5,883 nt of DNA. It comes from UBA1172 sp049889655. Its GTDB lineage: Bacteria; Pseudomonadota; Alphaproteobacteria; Puniceispirillales; UBA1172. This document shows positions 1 to 3,571 of the stretch, piece after piece (the first letter of the stretch is position 1; each line of letters starts with the position of its first letter). The stretch is taken from positions 1-5,883 of the forward strand of contig JBMHCY010000033.1 in NCBI GenBank assembly GCA_049889655.1. Reading direction: 5' to 3'. The translations under genes and the position numbers were made by a program. Below the pieces are notes generated by a model, which had not been told where the DNA came from, made no database searches, and saw nothing but the letters and a program-made list of their open reading frames with translations.

Positions 1-79
1 CGTCCTCGCCGCCAAGGGCCCTGTATTTTTCGGCTGTTGTGAGCGCCGCCTGCCCTGCACCGATGATCAAAATCGTCAT
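1..79 (-). CDS. FAD/NAD(P)-dependent oxidoreductase, ferredoxin-reductase-like (N-terminus only, runs off the left edge)
   Basis: Only the first 26 codons are in the window. The protein starts MTILIIGAGQAALTTAEKYR and shows a short beta strand followed by a glycine-rich G-A-G-Q-A-A loop (residues 7-12) and a helix. This is the dinucleotide-binding signature of two-dinucleotide-binding-fold flavoproteins. The GAGQA form at the very N-terminus followed by an R-A-L-G-G turn is typical of putidaredoxin/rhodocoxin-type ferredoxin reductases, which pass electrons from NAD(P)H through FAD to a ferredoxin serving a P450 or Rieske oxygenase. The ATG (79-77) is well supported: AAGAGG (plus-strand 87-92) lies 7 bases upstream and a promoter-like sequence lies farther upstream. 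The gene diverges from the plus-strand genes. The FAD-binding start is clear, but the subfamily call rests on 26 residues, and another pyridine-nucleotide disulfide oxidoreductase-fold enzyme is possible. Confidence 0.7.
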   Translation of the reverse strand, partial: MTILIIGAGQAALTTAEKYRALGGED

Positions 80-123
80 ATCAGATCCTCTTCCCCCGGG
101 TGTTCATCCGCGTTCAAGTGGTG

Positions 124-152
124 ATCATGAAACCGCATGGCTCCACGGTCAA
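124..152 (-). promoter_or_regulatory. Putative sigma70-type promoter for the leftward flavoprotein gene
   Basis: Read on the minus strand, TTGACC (152-147; five of six matches to TTGACA) is followed by exactly 17 bases and then CATGAT (129-124; four of six matches to TATAAT). This would put the transcription start near 117, giving a leader of about 38 bases before the ATG at 79 that includes the Shine-Dalgarno sequence at 87-92. The spacing and location fit, but the -10 element is imperfect and no transcript data support it. A 5-base direct repeat GTTCA (102-106 and 112-116) spans the predicted start and could be incidental. Confidence 0.4.
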
Positions 153-221
153 TATGGCACTTGCCAGAGCCAGATAATTGTTTCAAGGTTTATCAGCAAG
201 ACCTTGTTGAGGCGATGGCCC

Positions 222-336
222 ATGATGACCAGCGGCGATATCAAATTCTATCATGAAAACGGCTATCTCTGCCTTGAAGGCGTGATCCCGCCGATTCCAT
301 TTTGACAATCAGGCGGAATTGATCGCCGCCACCTAA
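222..336 (+). pseudogene. Truncated, frameshifted remnant of a phytanoyl-CoA dioxygenase (PhyH) family N-terminus
   Basis: From ATG 222 (or 225) the frame encodes a peptide of about 27 residues that contains F-Y-H-E-N-G-Y-L-C-L-E-G-V-I-P-P and ends at TGA (303-305). The pattern 'aFyheNGYLvlEGvip' is the characteristic opening of PhyH-family Fe(II)/2-oxoglutarate dioxygenases, which are normally about 250-300 residues long. A one-base shift near the stop (frame starting at 301) gives F-D-N-Q-A-E-L-I-A-A-T and then TAA (334-336). This resembles the short helix that usually follows the opening in this family, so the fragment may carry a frameshift as well as loss of everything downstream. The Fe-binding H-x-D...H residues and the 2-oxoglutarate-binding arginine are absent, so it cannot be an active enzyme. 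GAGG at 209-212 may be the relic ribosome binding site. The TAA overlaps the segment that carries the Shine-Dalgarno sequence of the next gene. An unrelated leader peptide is the main alternative. Confidence 0.55.
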
Positions 337-337
337 T

Positions 338-343
338 GAGGAG
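338..343 (+). promoter_or_regulatory. Ribosome binding site that sets the DUF1330 start
   Basis: GAGGAG lies 7 bases before ATG 351. An in-frame ATG at 336 overlaps this motif and has no Shine-Dalgarno sequence of its own. The start at 351 is therefore preferred, which removes five residues from the longest reading frame. Confidence 0.75.
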
Positions 344-350
344 TTACACC

Positions 351-644
351 ATGTCGAAAATTCTTCAGATCGTTACTTACAAGAGCATTTCAGACGATGA
401 AAAACTTGCCGCCTATGCGAAACTTTCCGGCCCTGCAATGACAGCGGCCGGCGGCAAAATTCTTGCCCGGGGAATGCCCATCGATGTGCGTGAGGCTGGT
501 GAGAAAACCCGCACCGTGGTGATCGAATGGGAAAGCCTCGAGGCCGCCCACAGGGGCTATGAGAGCGAAGGCTATCAAGAAGCCATGGATGCCCTTGACG
601 GTTCTGCCGTGCGTGAATTCCGCTACATTGAAATGGTCGACTAG
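351..644 (+). CDS. DUF1330 family protein (dimeric alpha/beta-barrel fold)
   Basis: This small cytoplasmic protein of 97 residues has the full pattern of the DUF1330 family, a ferredoxin-like dimeric alpha/beta barrel related to NIPSNAP and ABM domains. It opens with a beta strand (ILQIVTYK), followed by a helix (D-D-E-K-L-A-A-Y-A-K-L), then the family motif A-M-T-A-A-G-G-K-I-L-A-R-G, a strand ending in V-V-I-E-W, and the signature S-L-E-A-A-H-R-G-Y-E-S-E-G-Y-Q-E-A at about residues 62-78. The length matches the family, and no signal peptide or membrane segment is visible. The biochemical role of DUF1330 proteins is not established; some related folds are small oxygenases or isomerases. It is first in an apparent plus-strand operon, 55 bases before the SDR, so it may act in the same pathway. 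The family call is firm and the function unknown. Confidence 0.88.
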   Translation: MSKILQIVTYKSISDDEKLAAYAKLSGPAMTAAGGKILARGMPIDVREAGEKTRTVVIEWESLEAAHRGYESEGYQEAMDALDGSAVREFRYIEMVD

Positions 645-666
645 GCACTGACCTTGCCGTTGCCTC

Positions 667-680
667 GGTATCGTCATACC
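667..680 (+). other. Small perfect hairpin in the DUF1330-SDR spacer
   Basis: GGTAT (667-671), loop CGTC (672-675) and ATACC (676-680) form a 5-base-pair stem just before the SDR ribosome binding site. There is no T-run after it, so it does not look like an intrinsic terminator. It may be incidental or may influence translation or processing of the operon transcript. Confidence 0.3.
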
Positions 681-687
681 ATGGCTT

Positions 688-691
688 GAGG
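688..691 (+). promoter_or_regulatory. Ribosome binding site that sets the SDR start
   Basis: GAGG, followed by a G-run to 694, stands 8 bases ahead of ATG 700. An in-frame GTG at 694 would begin inside the G-run with no usable spacing, so ATG 700 is the better start. A two-codon reading frame ATGGCTTGA (681-689) ends on this site. Confidence 0.65.
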
Positions 692-699
692 GGGTGGCC

Positions 700-1491
700 A
701 TGGCTGAACGCAAGCAGACAGCGATCATCACCGGCGGGCTTTCGGGCATCGGGCTGGAAACAGCGCTCATGCTAATCAGGCGCGGGGTCAATGTCGCTGT
801 TGCCTCGACCAGGGTCGGCCGGGCGGAAGCCGAAACAGCGGAAGCCATCATCGCGGCGGAAGCCCGTCGCCATGATGGCCAGTGGCTCAGCCAGCGGATT
901 GATATCCGTGATACCGCCAGTGTCGATGAAGGTGTTGCCGCGATTGCATCGGCCCTGGGTGATGTTACGATCCTTGTCAATGCTGCCGGAACCTATAATC
1001 ACGAAGCGCTCCACCAGCATACTGACGAAACCTGGGAAGACACGCTTGCCAGCAACCTGACAGGCCCTTTCCGGATGACCCGCGCTGTCTGGCCGATGAT
1101 GCTGGCAGCAGGCCATGGCCGGATCATCAACATTGCTTCAACCGCTGCCCATCGCGGGGCAGCCGAATATGCCGGGTATTGTTCGGCCAAGGCCGGGGTG
1201 TTGGGGCTCACCCGGGTTTCAGCCCTGGAAGGGGCACCCCACGGGATCACCGCCAACAGCATCAGCCCGTCATGGGTGGATACACCGATGATGGCCGCGA
1301 GCCTTGGCAGTCAGGCCGACAGGCGCGGTGTTGCTGTCGATGATATCTATGCCGAAGCCCGGCGGGATAACCCCCAGGGCCGGATCATCACCCCTGATGA
1401 AATTGCCGGGCAAATCACATGGCTGGCCCTGGACGCACCTCCGGCCCTCACTGGTGAGGATATTCTCATGACGGGCGGGGCTTCATGGTAG
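700..1491 (+). CDS. Short-chain dehydrogenase/reductase (classical SDR family oxidoreductase)
   Basis: This predicted cytoplasmic NAD(P)-dependent oxidoreductase has 263 residues, the usual length for classical SDRs. All core motifs are visible: the cofactor loop TGGLSGIG (11-18), N-A-A-G (94-97), the structural Asn in S-N-L-T-G-P-F (Asn119), catalytic Ser147 in I-N-I-A-S, and the catalytic pair Tyr160/Lys164 in Y-C-S-A-K. The strand-2 segment A-V-A-S-T-R ends with Ser/Thr/Arg instead of an acidic residue, which hints at NADP(H) preference (inference). The usual 'PG' after the catalytic helix is replaced by S-P-S-W-V-D-T-P-M, and the protein ends M-T-G-G-A-S-W. The substrate cannot be read from sequence; it resembles beta-hydroxy-acid/3-oxoacyl reductase-type SDRs in general. 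Its stop overlaps the start of the sulfotransferase gene by 7 bases, implying translational coupling and a shared pathway. Confidence 0.92.
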   Translation: MAERKQTAIITGGLSGIGLETALMLIRRGVNVAVASTRVGRAEAETAEAIIAAEARRHDGQWLSQRIDIRDTASVDEGVAAIASALGDVTILVNAAGTYNHEALHQHTDETWEDTLASNLTGPFRMTRAVWPMMLAAGHGRIINIASTAAHRGAAEYAGYCSAKAGVLGLTRVSALEGAPHGITANSISPSWVDTPMMAASLGSQADRRGVAVDDIYAEARRDNPQGRIITPDEIAGQITWLALDAPPALTGEDILMTGGASW

Positions 1492-2249
1492 AAATGCGGA
1501 TTATCGGCCTCTGGTCGCATCCCCGGTCCATGTCCACCAGCATCGAACGCTGCTTTCGTGAACGCGGAGATTGCCGCTGCCACCACGAACCGTTCATGTA
1601 TTACTACTATCTGGAACGCCAGCGTGCGCTCTACCCTAATTTCAACCCTGAAGAAGGCCGCCCGAGAACATGGCAGGATATCGCCGCCATGCTCAGCAGT
1701 TCTGCCACTGACGGTGAACCCCCGCATATCTTTTTCAAGGATATGAGTTATTACATCGATGATCGGCTGGATGATTTGAGACCGTTCCTCAGGCAGACCG
1801 TGCCGATATTCCTGATCCGCGATCCGCGTTTTTCACTGGCATCCTATGCCCGGCTTGATCCGGCATTCAGCCTCGCCGAGGCCGGACTGGAAGCCCAGTG
1901 GCAGCAGCATGAATGGTTCCGCCATGAGGGCATTACCCCCATGGTCATCGAAGCTGAAACGATCAACACAAACCCTGAACAGTCCGTGCGGGCCATGTGT
2001 GATTTTGCCGGCCTACCGTTTATCCGTGATGCCCTGACCTGGGACAGCACGACCATCCCGGCGGACTGGCATCAGGTGAGTGCCTGGCATCAATCGAGCA
2101 TGGACAGTACGGGTTTTTCAGCCCCTGATGAGCGCGATCCCGACCGGGTGTTCGAGGAGGCGGCCGCCGCTGTCCCCCATCTGCGGGAGTATCTGCACCA
2201 TCAGTGGCCGTATTACGAAAACCTGCGTGCCCTGGCCTGGCAGCCCTAA
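1485..2249 (+). CDS. Sulfotransferase family protein (P-loop, PAPS-type fold)
   Basis: This protein of 254 residues has the P-loop sulfotransferase pattern. After the first strand (R-I-I-G-L-W) comes the 5'-phosphosulfate-binding loop SHPRSMSTSIERCF (11-24), followed by H-H-E-P-F (33-37), a strand F-F-K-D-M-S-Y-Y-I (83-91), and the 3'-phosphate-binding segment F-L-I-R-D-P-R-F-S-L-A-S-Y (109-121). The C-terminal part is rich in Trp and His (W-H-Q-V-S-A-W-H). Sulfotransferases move sulfuryl groups from PAPS to hydroxyls or amines. This bacterial branch (PRSxST loop) is often labelled 'sulfotransferase' or misnamed 'branched-chain aminotransferase-like', and its substrates are mostly unknown. 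The start overlaps the SDR end; ATG 1494 is an alternative with a poorer ribosome-binding-site distance. The stop codon overlaps that of the convergent aminotransferase. I am confident of the fold but not of sulfotransfer activity. Confidence 0.85.
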   Translation: MVEMRIIGLWSHPRSMSTSIERCFRERGDCRCHHEPFMYYYYLERQRALYPNFNPEEGRPRTWQDIAAMLSSSATDGEPPHIFFKDMSYYIDDRLDDLRPFLRQTVPIFLIRDPRFSLASYARLDPAFSLAEAGLEAQWQQHEWFRHEGITPMVIEAETINTNPEQSVRAMCDFAGLPFIRDALTWDSTTIPADWHQVSAWHQSSMDSTGFSAPDERDPDRVFEEAAAAVPHLREYLHHQWPYYENLRALAWQP

Positions 2250-3568
2250 GTGAGGGCCGTGAACGCCTGATCAAGACCGTCTGCCACCGCATCGACATCC
2301 TCTCGCGAGAGGCACATCGGCGGCACCATCCGCAACACAGACTGGAATGGCCCGGATTTTGACAGGATCAAACCGCTGTCACGGCAGTTTTCAAAAACAG
2401 CAGCGGTGATCTCCCGGTCCGGCTCCTTGGTCTTGCGATCCTTGACCATCTCAATGGCCAGCATCAGCCCCCTGCCCCGGACATCGCCAATGACCTGGTG
2501 TTTCTGTTTGAGATCAAGCAGGCGATCATAGAGCGCAGCCCCGACATCGCGGGCGTTTTCCTGCACCTTGTCTTCGCGAATAACCTGCAAAACAGCACGC
2601 CCTGCGGCACAGCTCGTGGGGTTCGCCCCGTAGGTATGGAACATGAACTTTTCCGCCATGGGTGCCGCGATGTGACGCTGGGCCACCACCGCCCCCAGGG
2701 GGAAACCGTTGCCGATCCCTTTGGCCATCACCACAATATCGGGGATCACCCCATCAGCTTCAAAGCCCCACATATGATCACCGGTGCGGCCGAAACCGGC
2801 CTGGACTTCATCAGCAATATAGAGCCCGCCAGCCGCCCGAACGCGCTCTGCCGCACCGCTCATATAGCCTGGCGGCATCTCGACAATCCCGCCATAACCC
2901 TGGACAGATTCCACCAGCATCCCGGCGATCTGACCGGTGGTGGAGGTGTTGATGACTCGCTCGATTTCATCCAGATACGGTGCCGCCCCGGCATTTTCAC
3001 CGAAGATCCCCCGATACTGGTTCGGGTCAGCCACGAAACTGACATTCCCCGGCATCCCCGGGTGCCGCCAGCTGGCAATGCCTGTCACTGACTGGGCGGC
3101 AGCCGTCGGCCCGTGATAGCAATTGCGCAGGGCCAGCAGATCAAGATTGCCTGTATAGGTGCGGGCCATGGTCATGGCGAGGTCAACGGCCTCTGCTCCG
3201 GAATTGGTGAAATGCACCACCCATTCCGGCCCCTGCGGCAACGTTGCCGCCAGTTCTTCGGCCAGATGCGCGGGCACCGGATGATAGAACATGGTCGTGC
3301 AATGGGTGAGATCCGCCGCCTGTGCCGTGGCTGCCGCCACCACCTTAGGATGCGAATGGCCGACCGAAATGCAGACATTCATGCCGAGAAGATCAATGAA
3401 CTTGCGGTCTTCCGCATCCCACAAATACTGCATCAGGCCCCGTTTGAAGACGATCGGCTCCCGGAACGGGACGAACTTGCGCTGGGATGCAGCATAGTAC
3501 TGATCCCGGCGGCCGGCAGTGCCTTCGACAGTCCAGTCTGTCTCGATCGGGTTGGATATATCGGTCAT
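2246..3568 (-). CDS. Class III PLP-dependent aminotransferase, AGXT2-like
   Basis: This complete fold-type I aminotransferase has 440 residues. Motifs in order are G-M-N-V-C-I-S-V-G-H-S-H-P (62-74), the phosphate-binding region N-S-G-A-E-A (122-127), Y-H-G (151-153), I-A-D-E-V-Q-A-G-F-G-R (251-261) with Asp253 for the pyridine nitrogen, and M-A-K-G-I-G-N-G-F-P with Lys283 as the predicted Schiff-base lysine. The C-terminal G-D-V-R-G-R-G-L-M-L-A-I-E-M segment (361-374) and M-C-L-S-R-E-D-V-D (418-426) closely match mammalian AGXT2, whose family moves amino groups from alanine, beta-aminoisobutyrate or similar donors to glyoxylate or pyruvate. Taurine:pyruvate or omega-aminotransferase activity cannot be excluded. 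It starts 3 bases after the dimethylglycine-dehydrogenase-like gene's stop, so the two are co-transcribed, pointing to breakdown of an N-methylated amino compound or to glycine metabolism. The family is certain; the exact donor and acceptor are not. Confidence 0.93.
   Translation of the reverse strand: MTDISNPIETDWTVEGTAGRRDQYYAASQRKFVPFREPIVFKRGLMQYLWDAEDRKFIDLLGMNVCISVGHSHPKVVAAATAQAADLTHCTTMFYHPVPAHLAEELAATLPQGPEWVVHFTNSGAEAVDLAMTMARTYTGNLDLLALRNCYHGPTAAAQSVTGIASWRHPGMPGNVSFVADPNQYRGIFGENAGAAPYLDEIERVINTSTTGQIAGMLVESVQGYGGIVEMPPGYMSGAAERVRAAGGLYIADEVQAGFGRTGDHMWGFEADGVIPDIVVMAKGIGNGFPLGAVVAQRHIAAPMAEKFMFHTYGANPTSCAAGRAVLQVIREDKVQENARDVGAALYDRLLDLKQKHQVIGDVRGRGLMLAIEMVKDRKTKEPDREITAAVFENCRDSGLILSKSGPFQSVLRMVPPMCLSREDVDAVADGLDQAFTALT
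2299..2312. repeat. 14-base perfect palindrome inside the aminotransferase 3' end
   Basis: CCTCTCGCGAGAGG is a perfect inverted repeat and can fold as a 5-base-pair stem with a CGCG loop. It lies about 50 bases past the sulfotransferase stop and encodes Leu-Ser-Arg-Glu of the aminotransferase on the other strand. No T-run follows on either strand, so it is at best a weak candidate for slowing read-through of the plus-strand operon. It may be coincidental. Confidence 0.3.
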
Positions 3569-3571
3569 TGG

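Noticed and set aside
102..116. GTTCA direct repeat with 10-base spacing in the divergent spacer
   Set aside because: Five-base repeats are expected by chance; no dyad symmetry and no regulator gene is visible to link with it.
39..221. Upstream extension of the 222-305 frame from ATG 39
   Set aside because: It overlaps the start and promoter of the divergent flavoprotein gene, and the extra residues do not resemble any family; similarity to PhyH begins only at about 222-225.
225..254. Possible plus-strand promoter for the DUF1330 operon (ATGACC, 18 bases, TATCAT)
   Set aside because: The -10 matches well but the -35 is only four of six with non-ideal spacing, and both lie in the coding-like PhyH remnant; too weak to annotate.
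390..980. Long minus-strand open frame (196 codons) opposite DUF1330 and the SDR
   Set aside because: It lies antisense to two genes with clear family motifs, its translation is low-complexity Ser/Ala/Pro/Arg-rich without any recognisable domain, and no ribosome binding site is seen.
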